Source: Chloroflexota bacterium
GTDB lineage: Bacteria; Chloroflexota; Anaerolineae; DUEN01
Direction of reading: 5' to 3'
DNA: 62,851 bases
Assembly: GCA_013152435.1 (NCBI GenBank)
Contig: JAADGJ010000060.1
Coordinates: 1 to 62,851 of the forward strand
Shown: in pieces, positions 32,251-39,101 of the stretch
How positions within the stretch are numbered: the stretch's first letter is position 1
Layout of the letters: each line of letters starts with the position of its first letter
Made by a program: the position numbers and the translations under genes
Notes under the pieces: model-generated
What the model was told of the DNA's origin: nothing
Databases searched by the model: none
The model's input: only the letters and a program-made list of their open reading frames with translations

Positions 32251-33132
32251 CTACCCTAACGGCAGCTCCTGCTGCCCCATGCGCTCCTGCTCTGCCCGAA
32301 TCAGCTCAGCCATTTGATCGGCGGCCTCAGGACGGATCACGTAGTCGTTCGTGTCCGGGTCCTTCCCGGCGATCAGCCAATCGAGAACCGCCCGTGCCTC
32401 ACCCCAGGTGAGTTCCTTCGTGGAGGCCTTGCCGAACACCACCCGCAGGAACGTGTGCCGGCCCTCGTCCTTCCACTCCGTCGCCTCGGCCAACTTCCCA
32501 GCGACCAGGCCGATCTGCGCCTGCGTGGCCGGCTGCTGCTTGCCGTTGGCCGCTTTCTTTCGCAGCTCAACCACCCACGCCGGCTCACTCACCTTGCCGT
32601 TCCCGCCATACAGATCATCGATGTGCTGCTTGTCTGTCTTGCCCTCTCTAGCGGCCCGATTCCCCATCACGGCTCGCTCTACCGTGATATCGTTCAGCCC
32701 CAGACCGAGAGCCGGTCCCAGTGTGCTGGCCGCCCCCTTGATGGCATCCGTGATGGCGCCCTCAATGGCCATCCGCACCTGGTTGATCCCGGCCGTCTCG
32801 ATCTTGCCCTGGATCGGCACCATCCCCACGGCCGGACGCCTGATGCTGATCCCGTTGGCGAAGTCGAACCAGACGTTGAGTTCGCAGTAATAGAACGCCG
32901 CCTTGCCGATCTGTACCAACTCCGGCCATCTCGTGATCTCGTACCCCCATCCGGCGGGTCCGAAGATCGTGTTGAGCTTATGCTTGACCATCTCGCCGGA
33001 GATGTATGGGGCGTCGACGAATTGATCGGGCTGCTTGATCTCACGCACATCGGGCCATTTTGCCAGCGCCCGGACCTGCTCCTCATACGTGGTCAGGTGT
33101 GGCACCTTTCCTTGCATTTTCCGCATATCCAT
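32251..33132 (-). CDS. Rad52-like single-strand annealing protein
   Basis: A 293-residue protein. Residues 40-170 carry Rad52/22-type features: LNTIFGPAGWGYEITRW, a central strand region and TDAIKGAASTLGPALGLGL. A C-terminal helical domain (about 205-260) is common to phage recombinases. It would anneal complementary strands in phage recombination and replication. The start follows AGGA and a 15-bp perfect hairpin upstream (33165-33201). Confidence 0.8.
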   Translation of the reverse strand: MDMRKMQGKVPHLTTYEEQVRALAKWPDVREIKQPDQFVDAPYISGEMVKHKLNTIFGPAGWGYEITRWPELVQIGKAAFYYCELNVWFDFANGISIRRPAVGMVPIQGKIETAGINQVRMAIEGAITDAIKGAASTLGPALGLGLNDITVERAVMGNRAAREGKTDKQHIDDLYGGNGKVSEPAWVVELRKKAANGKQQPATQAQIGLVAGKLAEATEWKDEGRHTFLRVVFGKASTKELTWGEARAVLDWLIAGKDPDTNDYVIRPEAADQMAELIRAEQERMGQQELPLG

Positions 33133-33164
33133 GGTATCCTCCGCATGGACGTGTTCTGGTTTTG

Positions 33165-33201
33165 GAGGGCGCTCGCGAGTGTCGGGCTCGCGAGCGCCCT
33201 C
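33165..33201 (-). terminator. 15-bp perfect hairpin upstream of the Rad52-like gene
   Basis: GAGGGCGCTCGCGAG pairs perfectly with CTCGCGAGCGCCCTC around 7 nt, between two early genes. On the minus strand it is followed by CAAAACC, without T-tract, so it is more likely a processing, pausing or protein-binding structure than a simple terminator. Confidence 0.65.
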
Positions 33202-33206
33202 GCCGT

Positions 33207-33818
33207 TTACCCCGCCACTCGCCGGATCACCCGGAGCAGCCGATGCCCGTTATGCCCATTGGCGCTCACGATCACCGGCTCGCTCGGAGACTCCAGCTTC
33301 GCCAGGCGCTGCTCCAGCTCGGCCAAGCGCTGGCGCAGGATGCGATTCTCTGCCCGCAGCACATCTACCTTGTCCTGCAACGCCTGCACGTCCTGGGCGA
33401 TCTCGCTGCTCAGCGCATCGATCTCCTTGCCCATCTCGTCGAACCGCCGACGAAGCCGACCGTGAACGTCCACGATGGCGATGTGGTGGTTGGCGAACTG
33501 CTCGGCGATCACACACACCACTGCTCCCCACTGCGCCTCCACGTCCTCAGCTATGGCGACCAGGCGATCCAGGTAATCGTTGAACTCATCGATGTCCTTG
33601 TACCCAGACTCCTTCCCACCGGCTAGTGTGATCTCAGCGCTGTTGAGGCGTGCACGATGATCGCCATCTAGCCAGATGCTGCCGTCTTTCCACGGCCGGC
33701 CTTTGTGATCAGCCATCTGGGCTACGACACGGGCGATCAGCACGTTGTCGAATGTGAGTGTCGCTTTGGCGAAAAATCCACCGCCGTTCGTCTCCCGAAT
33801 GTCCTTCTGAACCTTCAT
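33207..33818 (-). CDS. Hypothetical early phage protein with coiled coil
   Basis: A 203-residue protein starting MKVQKDIRETNGGGFFAKAT. The N-terminal half (about 1-85) is a mixed domain (WLDGDHRARLNSAEITLAGG), the middle an alpha-helical stretch and residues 130-180 a strong coiled coil (ALQDKVDVLRAENRILRQRL). GGAGG and a TGATG overlap with the upstream stop fix ATG 33818. No family recognised. Confidence 0.7.
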   Translation of the reverse strand: MKVQKDIRETNGGGFFAKATLTFDNVLIARVVAQMADHKGRPWKDGSIWLDGDHRARLNSAEITLAGGKESGYKDIDEFNDYLDRLVAIAEDVEAQWGAVVCVIAEQFANHHIAIVDVHGRLRRRFDEMGKEIDALSSEIAQDVQALQDKVDVLRAENRILRQRLAELEQRLAKLESPSEPVIVSANGHNGHRLLRVIRRVAG

Positions 33819-34054
33819 CACGCCACCTCCAACCGTCTGAACTGCGCAAGCTCCCGCTCCAGCTCCGAGATGTGATGCTGGATGCACTCGATGTGCTCAT
33901 GGACGTATGCGACAGTGTTGGAGTCGATGTCCGCCCGCTCCCGCCTGCTGCGGATATCCAGGAGCGTCTGCACCGCCCGGGCGCTCTTTAACATCCCCTC
34001 GGCATGCCTGAACGCATCCACCAGCTCATTGCGATATATCCCGTTCCCGCTCAT
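33818..34054 (-). CDS. Small helical early protein
   Basis: A 78-residue protein, all helical, with a C-terminal coiled coil (VHEHIECIQHHISELERELA). AAAGGAGG lies before the ATG. It is the third member of a tightly overlapping early cluster. Function unknown. Confidence 0.65.
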   Translation of the reverse strand: MSGNGIYRNELVDAFRHAEGMLKSARAVQTLLDIRSRRERADIDSNTVAYVHEHIECIQHHISELERELAQFRRLEVA

Positions 34055-34281
34055 GATTCCTCCTTTCTGCTCTTGCGGATCTTGTCCATCTCTTGCAGCG
34101 CATTGGCCTGCTCCCCCAGCTCGTAGGCCATCTGCGCCAGCAAGATCGCCATTCGCTCCACACCAGGCCGCTCGCTCAGGATGAGCCCGACGATGCGCCG
34201 CATTTTGTGGTTGGCCGCCATAGCTCGGGCCAGGTGCTGATTGTCCACATACCCGCCTGGGATCGGCTTATGCGTCATCAT
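34051..34281 (-). CDS. Small helical early protein
   Basis: A 76-residue protein (HLARAMAANHKMRRIVGLIL ... RMAILLAQMAYELGEQANAL). Its end overlaps the next gene start and its beginning overlaps the membrane gene, so translation is probably coupled. Function unknown. Confidence 0.6.
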   Translation of the reverse strand: MMTHKPIPGGYVDNQHLARAMAANHKMRRIVGLILSERPGVERMAILLAQMAYELGEQANALQEMDKIRKSRKEES

Positions 34282-34603
34282 CTAGAGCCTCGATCATCTC
34301 CCGAATGCTGAGAGACCGATCGATCCGCCGCTGGCGCAGCCACCGCCACACGCTGCCGATGATCATGGGCAACCCGCTGGCGATGAAACAGAGGCTGACC
34401 AGCAGGGCAGGGATCAGACCCACGATGAAGGCGGCGCCGATCAGCGTGACCATAACGCCGCCCACCACCAGAAAGGACGTGTACCCATGCTCCGGCACCT
34501 CACGCTCCAGATACTCCACCATGGCGTTGTATGCGATGCCGAATGCAGCCAGGCTCACACAGACGGCGATGATGCGCTCAACAGGGATGCTTATGGCGTC
34601 CAT
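34268..34603 (-). CDS. Small membrane protein of the early operon
   Basis: A 111-residue protein starting MDAISIPVERIIAVCVSLAA. Two or three hydrophobic helices (about 8-26, 42-65, 67-85) precede a basic-acidic cytoplasmic tail (RQRRIDRSLSIREMIEALDD). GGAGAGGG places the start at 34603. A superinfection-exclusion or holin-like role is possible, but nothing specific is recognised. Confidence 0.6.
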   Translation of the reverse strand: MDAISIPVERIIAVCVSLAAFGIAYNAMVEYLEREVPEHGYTSFLVVGGVMVTLIGAAFIVGLIPALLVSLCFIASGLPMIIGSVWRWLRQRRIDRSLSIREMIEALDDDA

Positions 34604-34703
34604 CCATTCCCTCTCCGGTTCCGGGCCATTTACCGGCCGATGCTTCTCGTATCTCCGTGCATAGCGTATGATGAACACAGGAGCGATTCATGAGGATCCC
34701 ACA

Positions 34704-35021
34704 TCAAAGGGCGCCGCCGGCCTCGGCGGCATCTCGCTCGGCGTCGTCGAGGATATCCTTGACACGCTGGCGATACGAGCCGATGTTAGCTGCTTGATAG
34801 GCCTGGTGCAGGAAGTCGATGAACTCTTGGCTAGGTACGGGCCGTTGTGAAAACAGACCTATCTGAGCAGCGACGGGTGGAGGGGCGTCCTTCGGGTCGA
34901 CAGCATCGATAGCGGCGTCGATGCCGATGTCCGTACCCCACCTTGTGCGCTTTCTGCGCCAGGCCCCCCGAGGGTCGGGCGGCCGCTTGCGGTGTGACGA
35001 TTGAGAGAGCGCAGATGGCAT
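34704..35021 (-). CDS. Hypothetical early protein
   Basis: A 105-residue protein with a basic N-terminus and a helical C-terminus (IDFLHQAYQAANIGSYRQRV, DILDDAERDAAEAGG). GGAGATAGTGGC gives a plausible ribosome site. No similarity recognised. Confidence 0.5.
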   Translation of the reverse strand: MPSALSQSSHRKRPPDPRGAWRRKRTRWGTDIGIDAAIDAVDPKDAPPPVAAQIGLFSQRPVPSQEFIDFLHQAYQAANIGSYRQRVKDILDDAERDAAEAGGAL

Positions 35022-35127
35022 GCCACTATCTCCTCTGTATCACCGGTGGCGGGGCCGCACGCATCCCCGCCGTTGTCATGAGTCGGGGCCCATGTTTTGT
35101 GCGCCCGTCGTGCGCCCGGGCTAAGGG

Positions 35128-35150
35128 CACGGGGCCGGATTCGAACCGGC
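35128..35150 (-). other. tRNA 3'-half-like sequence (T-arm and acceptor strand)
   Basis: On the minus strand GCCGG-TTCGAAT-CCGGC is a perfect T-arm with consensus loop, directly followed by CCCGTGCC, which looks like an acceptor strand. No matching 5' acceptor, D-arm or 7-nt anticodon loop was found, so this is not an intact tRNA. Confidence 0.4.
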
Positions 35151-35169
35151 GGCCTGCAAGAGCCCGGCC

Positions 35170-35373
35170 CTATGCAGGCCTACGAGCTTTCGGGTTGACG
35201 GGCCACCAATGACGGAAGTGGCGTAACGCCTTCTTCCGGCCGAGCTTGACGTAGACGAGACCGGCGCCGGGCACGTCAACGTAGGTACCGCCCCTACGTC
35301 GCTTCTTTACCCGTGCTCGTTCACGTTTCCCTGGCCGTCGTGCCGACTTTCTGCGATCACTTGGCTTGCCCAC
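35170..35373 (-). CDS. Small highly basic protein
   Basis: A 67-residue protein from GTG 35373 (GGGAGG 7 nt upstream). Residues 1-28 are extremely Arg/Lys-rich (RRKSARRPGKRERARVKKRR) and the rest holds VDVPGAGLVYVKLGRKKALR. It may bind nucleic acid. It runs up to the tRNA-half-like sequence. Coding status is moderately sure. Confidence 0.5.
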   Translation of the reverse strand: MGKPSDRRKSARRPGKRERARVKKRRRGGTYVDVPGAGLVYVKLGRKKALRHFRHWWPVNPKARRPA

Positions 35374-35652
35374 AGTCGGCCTCCCGTGGTTGGTTACCCA
35401 ACCCTACTCATCACGTGCACCCTGCGCTTCCCGTGCCATGTAGCGTAGCCGCAAAAGACAGGGCTGCTTCCAGGCTGCGATGACATCCCAAACTGATCGG
35501 CCATTCGCTCAAGAGGGTGGGGTTCCTCGCCTTCGGACTCACACGGAAGCAGCCCTCCCCTCTGCGGCTTGGGTCTTTGGCCGGGGGGCTCAACCCTTTC
35601 GGGGAGCCGCACCCCGGCCTACAAGGAGGGGTCCCACGGCGGGGCTGCCCCC
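35374..35652. other. Gene-poor GC-rich gap with hairpin
   Basis: About 280 bases with no convincing gene; short overlapping frames here look like chance. Near 35638-35664 GGCGGGGCTG and CAGCCCCGCC form a strong stem overlapping the end of the zinc-ribbon gene, which may end part of the leftward transcript. Confidence 0.45.
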
Positions 35653-35877
35653 TCAGCCCCGCCCGCTGGTGCCGACAGAATCAGCAGCAGCAGGCGAGGT
35701 TGATGCATCCTGCATCCTGTCCCATTCCTGCTCATGAATCCAGTACCCGCAGCACGTGCACTGGTGCATGTATGTCTCGAACGGGTCACCAGGTCGCCAT
35801 GTCACCTGGGCGGCCTGCACATGGCCGCACTTGGGACAGCGGATCGTCTCGACGGCTAGGACAATCTCTTCACACAT
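35653..35877 (-). CDS. Small zinc-ribbon protein next to cro
   Basis: A 74-residue protein starting MCEEIVLAVETIRCPKCGHV, with a second pair in CTCCGYW about 28 residues later, forming a zinc ribbon, and a Ser/Ala/Gly-rich tail. GAAGGAG precedes the ATG. It is the first gene after the Cro-like gene and just beyond a terminator (35901-35952), the place of the N-type antiterminator in lambda-like phages. An antitermination role is conjecture. Confidence 0.65.
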   Translation of the reverse strand: MCEEIVLAVETIRCPKCGHVQAAQVTWRPGDPFETYMHQCTCCGYWIHEQEWDRMQDASTSPAAADSVGTSGRG

Positions 35878-35900
35878 CACGCCGTCTCCTTCTGCACCAC

Positions 35901-35952
35901 AAAAACCGGCGCTCACGCAGCCCCATGCTCACGCACGGCCTGCTGAGCGCCG
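35901..35952 (-). terminator. Intrinsic terminator after the Cro-like gene
   Basis: CGGCGCTCA and TGAGCGCCG form a 9-bp outer stem with a partly paired interior, followed on the minus strand by TTTTTGTG. It overlaps the end of the cro-like gene and lies 23 nt before the zinc-ribbon ATG, like tR1 of lambda. Confidence 0.82.
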
Positions 35953-36152
35953 TTGTCGTGCTCGCCGTCGCCGAACAGCTCCGCCGCCACGTCGAACCCG
36001 AACGCCTGGGCGAATCGCCACTTGATCGTATCGGTAATTTCAGCTCGCCCCTTAACTATGTCGTTCAGGTAGCTTGGGCTAATACGCAACCTCCTGGCTA
36101 GCTCGGCTTGGGTCATACTTTGCTGTTCTAACCACACCTTGATATTCGACAT
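35913..36152 (-). CDS. Cro-like XRE-family regulator
   Basis: A 79-residue protein starting MSNIKVWLEQQSMTQAELAR. The HTH spans about residues 12-50 (AELARRLRISPSYLNDIVKG). It is the first gene of the leftward lytic operon, 93 nt from the divergent repressor gene. GGAGG 8 nt upstream fixes ATG 36152. It likely shuts off repressor synthesis by binding the intergenic operators. Confidence 0.85.
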   Translation of the reverse strand: MSNIKVWLEQQSMTQAELARRLRISPSYLNDIVKGRAEITDTIKWRFAQAFGFDVAAELFGDGEHDNGAQQAVREHGAA

Positions 36153-36171
36153 ATCGAACACCTCCGCCCGT

Positions 36172-36200
36172 ATTATACGCTATAGCGAAGACTTTGTCAA
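36172..36200 (-). promoter_or_regulatory. Leftward lytic promoter (PR-like)
   Basis: On the minus strand TTGACA (36200-36195) and TATAAT (36177-36172) are 17 nt apart, a perfect consensus. The spacer holds the palindrome CGCTATAGCG, so a regulator bound there would block polymerase. Confidence 0.93.
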
Positions 36201-36245
36201 GCCCCAATTCGCTACAACGTACAAAATCCGTGATATAGTGAAGAC
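36181..36245. promoter_or_regulatory. Three operator-like sites in the cro-repressor gap
   Basis: TATAGCGAAGAC (36181-36192), inverted TTCGCTA (36208-36214) and TATAGTGAAGAC (36234-36245) share a TAGYGAA core, with centres about 25 and 28 bp apart. The third overlaps the putative repressor promoter -10 and start codon. Confidence 0.7.
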
Positions 36246-36752
36246 GTGACTACTTTAAGCGAACGCTTACAGGCACTCAGAAAAAAGCGAGGATGGTCCC
36301 TTGGCATGCTTGCCGTGTATGCGGGGTCATCCGCCTCATACCTATCTGAAATCGAAAGCGGCAAGAGAACGAATGTCGGGGCGGAAATATTAACGCGTCT
36401 CGCAGAAGCGCTCGACACCACCACCGATTACTTGCTCGGCCTCACGGACGATCCAAGGCCTCGGCAGGGCGAGACCAGAGAAAAGGAGCCAGCCATAGCC
36501 CCCGAGCTCTGGCCGCTAATCGAGATGCTAAACAGACAAGAGCCAGAGGATCGCAGTCAGTGGGTAGAGATCTTTACTGACATCTTGAAGATCAGCGAGG
36601 AGATGGAGGAACAGGAATTCGAGGAACTGCCGCCGGACGTTCAGGAATTCATCCGTCTCTTCGACCTCTTGCCCGACGAACTGAAAGACCAATTCCGTCG
36701 CGAGCTCGAGGAGGCCGTAGCACGGCAAGAAAAACGCGCCGCAAGCGCATGA
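36246..36752 (+). CDS. Prophage repressor, XRE family
   Basis: A 168-residue protein from GTG 36246. Residues 5-60 form the HTH (LSERLQALRKKRGWSLGMLA, SSASYLSEIESGKR). Residues 85-165 are acidic helices for dimerisation. No S24/LexA-like self-cleavage domain is visible. The -10-like GATATA at 36232-36237 would start transcription at or next to the GTG, so the message may be leaderless, as for lambda cI. It should hold lysogeny by occupying the operators over the leftward promoter. Confidence 0.85.
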   Translation: MTTLSERLQALRKKRGWSLGMLAVYAGSSASYLSEIESGKRTNVGAEILTRLAEALDTTTDYLLGLTDDPRPRQGETREKEPAIAPELWPLIEMLNRQEPEDRSQWVEIFTDILKISEEMEEQEFEELPPDVQEFIRLFDLLPDELKDQFRRELEEAVARQEKRAASA

Positions 36753-36846
36753 GAAACCGGACCCGCTCAGATCTGTCCAGCCTCATGAACATGGTTGTCT
36801 CGTTTCGGTACTTGCGGCGGCGCGTCATAGGACTCCCGGCACAACA

Positions 36847-36858
36847 GAACATTTGTTC
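36847..36858. promoter_or_regulatory. LexA-type box upstream of the FxLYD gene
   Basis: GAACATTTGTTC fits the GAACN4GTTC SOS box known from Gram-positive bacteria and reported in Dehalococcoides. It lies beside an AT-rich -10-like TATTATAAC and 22 nt before the start of the next gene. Confidence 0.5.
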
Positions 36859-36880
36859 TATTATAACACGGAGAGAATTG

Positions 36881-37762
36881 ATGGGCAATCAGCAGAGCCC
36901 AACGCAATACCATCCAACTAAGGGCGTAATCAGCCTTATAGCTGTCTTATGGGCAGTCCTCGGCTTTGCATACTTACCAACGGAATATCATGAGGATACA
37001 CCACCTGGAACATATCACTATATTCCGCTGATTATGGTCCAGCTACCTGAGGATACCTCGCCCCAACCCACACTGACTCCCACGTCAACCACAACACAAA
37101 CAGCCACACCGACACCGACGGCAACCCCAACCATCACGCACACTCCCACATCGACGGCTACTCCAACCGCCACTCCTTCACCGACGGCAACGGTTATCTC
37201 GGTTGAGGTGTTACCAAACCACTTCTCTTATACATCTAACATAGGCTATCTACACATCATTGGAGAGGTGCGGAACAATACAGACGCATACCTGCGATTT
37301 ATCCAAATAACAGCTAACATCTTCGATGCAGAGGGAAGGCTCGTAGACACAGATTTCACATTTGTGCGCCTTAACAGTCTTCCCCCAAATGAAAAAACGT
37401 GTTTTCACATATCAATGCAAGAACCAAGCAATTGGGATTACTACGAGTTTGAGCCTGTAACGTTTCTGACAGGTGGTGATCCTCCACCAGATCTCACCAT
37501 CACAAATGACAGTGGATCTGTAGACTCATACAAGTGGTACAAAATCATCGGTCAAGTTCACAATAACCAAAATACCCGCGTGGAATACGTGAAAGTTATC
37601 GGGACATTATATAACAACCGCGGGGAAACAATTGGATGTTGGTATTCTTATGTGAACAGTACACACCTAGATCCAGGACAAACCAGCTCCTTTAAAATCA
37701 CATTCTACGGGCGTGACTATTCAGATGTAGTCTCGTATCGCCTACAAGCCGATGGGGACTAG
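36881..37762 (+). CDS. Membrane-anchored FxLYD-domain protein (cargo)
   Basis: A 293-residue protein starting MGNQQSPTQYHPTKGVISLI after GGAGAG. One N-terminal transmembrane anchor (about 15-32), then a Thr/Pro-rich linker (about 60-106) of the kind common in Chloroflexota surface proteins, then two similar beta domains: HIIGEVRNNTDAYLRFIQI...FDAEGRLVD and KIIGQVHNNQNTRVEYVKV...YNNRGETIG, the FxLYD pattern. It is outside the cytoplasm. Low GC and a position behind the repressor mark it as a lysogen-expressed cargo gene. Function unknown. Confidence 0.78.
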   Translation: MGNQQSPTQYHPTKGVISLIAVLWAVLGFAYLPTEYHEDTPPGTYHYIPLIMVQLPEDTSPQPTLTPTSTTTQTATPTPTATPTITHTPTSTATPTATPSPTATVISVEVLPNHFSYTSNIGYLHIIGEVRNNTDAYLRFIQITANIFDAEGRLVDTDFTFVRLNSLPPNEKTCFHISMQEPSNWDYYEFEPVTFLTGGDPPPDLTITNDSGSVDSYKWYKIIGQVHNNQNTRVEYVKVIGTLYNNRGETIGCWYSYVNSTHLDPGQTSSFKITFYGRDYSDVVSYRLQADGD

Positions 37763-37804
37763 TAAAATTAATCAAGAAGAGGAACAAAAGCAGGAGGAAA
37801 ACCA

Positions 37805-38074
37805 GTGAGCACGTCGGATGGCAAAACACTATTGTTGCTAAGGTTAGAGGGTGATCTAGAATATCAGGAAGATGAACTGGCAAGGGTGAAGGGAAGTATT
37901 GCTGTGACTGAGGCAGCCGTAGAACTTTGGGGATACCTCGGAGATGAAGAAGAGCTGAACTTGAACCAGTCACTACTACGTGGCCTAAAATCGCAGAAAC
38001 AAAAGATTGAACGGGAGATTGCCAAGCTCGAAAAAGCGATCGACGTGCTTACGAACGTCCTAATGAAGCGCTAG
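37805..38074 (+). CDS. Small coiled-coil protein
   Basis: An 89-residue protein from GTG 37805 with AGGAGG upstream. It is helical throughout (LEYQEDELARVKGSIAVTEA; LKSQKQKIEREIAKLEKAID). It follows the FxLYD gene by 42 nt and converges with a small minus-strand gene, overlapping it by four bases. Function unknown. Confidence 0.65.
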   Translation: MSTSDGKTLLLLRLEGDLEYQEDELARVKGSIAVTEAAVELWGYLGDEEELNLNQSLLRGLKSQKQKIEREIAKLEKAIDVLTNVLMKR

Positions 38075-38265
38075 GATCGCTTGCGCAGTAGCGAGTTCCA
38101 CTCCCGGGCCGAATCCAAATCCTTTTTCGCTCTCACAATCCGCCAACCGAGTTCTCTGCCGTCAAGATGTGACTGATAGCGTCCATCCGGCTGCTCCAAC
38201 AAAGTTCGAACGATGCGCAACTCATCCAAAATGTCCTGAAGCAACTGCAGAACTCTCTCGTCCAT
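38071..38265 (-). CDS. Small minus-strand coiled-coil protein
   Basis: A 64-residue protein starting MDERVLQLLQDILDELRIVR, helical and charged. The ribosome site is weak (AGGATGGTGACG), so the start is uncertain; 38334 is the longest alternative. It is the only minus-strand gene in the cargo region. Function unknown. Confidence 0.45.
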   Translation of the reverse strand: MDERVLQLLQDILDELRIVRTLLEQPDGRYQSHLDGRELGWRIVRAKKDLDSAREWNSLLRKRS

Positions 38266-38371
38266 CGTCACCATCCTATCACATAAAGCACCAACCCCAC
38301 CCAATCCGTACGAGGATACTGAAACCGAGGACACGGAAAGCTATAGATATTATAGCAAGAGGAACAACAAA

Positions 38372-38665
38372 ATGCCAGAACAACCTAGAGATGGCATCCA
38401 GGCCACTATTGAATGGGAGCAGGATGATCAAGTCAGGGCGCAATTTGTCAATCATGCCCTGATCAGCTTCGATGGACCGAGCTTCTACATTCGGTTTTAT
38501 CAGGTACTGCCACCAGTGATATCATCTGCCAATGCAGCCGAAGAAGTGACCACAGTCAAAGGTCGCCACGTTGTTACCCTGGCCATCAGTGCAGAGAGCA
38601 TGCCAGGTATTGTGGAGGCCATGCAGCGCATCTTAGACCAGTACCAGGGCAAGTCTACGGAGTGA
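38372..38665 (+). CDS. DUF3467-like protein
   Basis: A 97-residue protein. The pattern AQFVNHALISFDGPSFYIRF, then YQVLPPVI, then LAISAESMPGIVEAMQRILD follows DUF3467, small proteins of unknown role often next to regulatory or toxin-like genes. It begins a three-gene run (38372, 38670, 39088) with spacing of 4 nt and an overlap of 14 nt, so they are probably one operon. Confidence 0.72.
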   Translation: MPEQPRDGIQATIEWEQDDQVRAQFVNHALISFDGPSFYIRFYQVLPPVISSANAAEEVTTVKGRHVVTLAISAESMPGIVEAMQRILDQYQGKSTE

Positions 38666-38669
38666 TCAC

Positions 38670-39101
38670 ATGCAAGCCGTAGGTTCCCTCAAGCGCTGGT
38701 TCATGCCTAACATCCACGCCAGCGCAGATGAGTACAAAGCCACATACACAGCATCCGCCCAATCTGTTACAATACCCATGGAAATCCGTTCACTAGAGGC
38801 TGCCATGGAAGCATTTCGGGCTTTCGTCGATATGGTACGTGACATACCATCGGTGGAGCAGGTGCGAGCAAAGTTCGCTGGCACCTATCTGCACATTGTT
38901 ACCTACGCCAGCGGCAGCACAAAAGAAGAGCGCCGTCAGATTTATCGTGCAGAACTCGCGTTGGCGGATCGCTACCCAGATCTACACTTCGAGTTTGACC
39001 TCATAGATCGACGAGGATACCCGGTTATCGACAAAGAAGAGACGGGTAAGTGGATCGAGCGCATACGCAGCCTACCCAACACAGCCGATGCAATTCAGTA
39101 A
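38670..39101 (+). CDS. Unknown protein paired with HEPN gene
   Basis: A 143-residue protein. The N-terminus is mixed, and a compact C-terminal domain reads VRAKFAGTYLHIVTYASGST, RAELALADRYPDLHFEFDLI. It resembles no family that I can name with confidence; the alternating strand-helix-strand suggests a small alpha/beta fold. It overlaps the HEPN gene by 14 nt, which implies tightly matched synthesis, as in toxin-antitoxin or defence pairs. Confidence 0.65.
   Translation: MQAVGSLKRWFMPNIHASADEYKATYTASAQSVTIPMEIRSLEAAMEAFRAFVDMVRDIPSVEQVRAKFAGTYLHIVTYASGSTKEERRQIYRAELALADRYPDLHFEFDLIDRRGYPVIDKEETGKWIERIRSLPNTADAIQ

Noticed and set aside
35128-35205. Intact tRNA on the minus strand
   Set aside because: Only the T-arm and acceptor-like strand fit; the rest codes the end of a small protein and the only stem (GCCTGCA/TGCAGGC) has a 14-nt loop.
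35394-35612. Short minus-strand frames between the basic gene and zinc-ribbon gene
   Set aside because: No ribosome site, compositionally biased and mutually overlapping.
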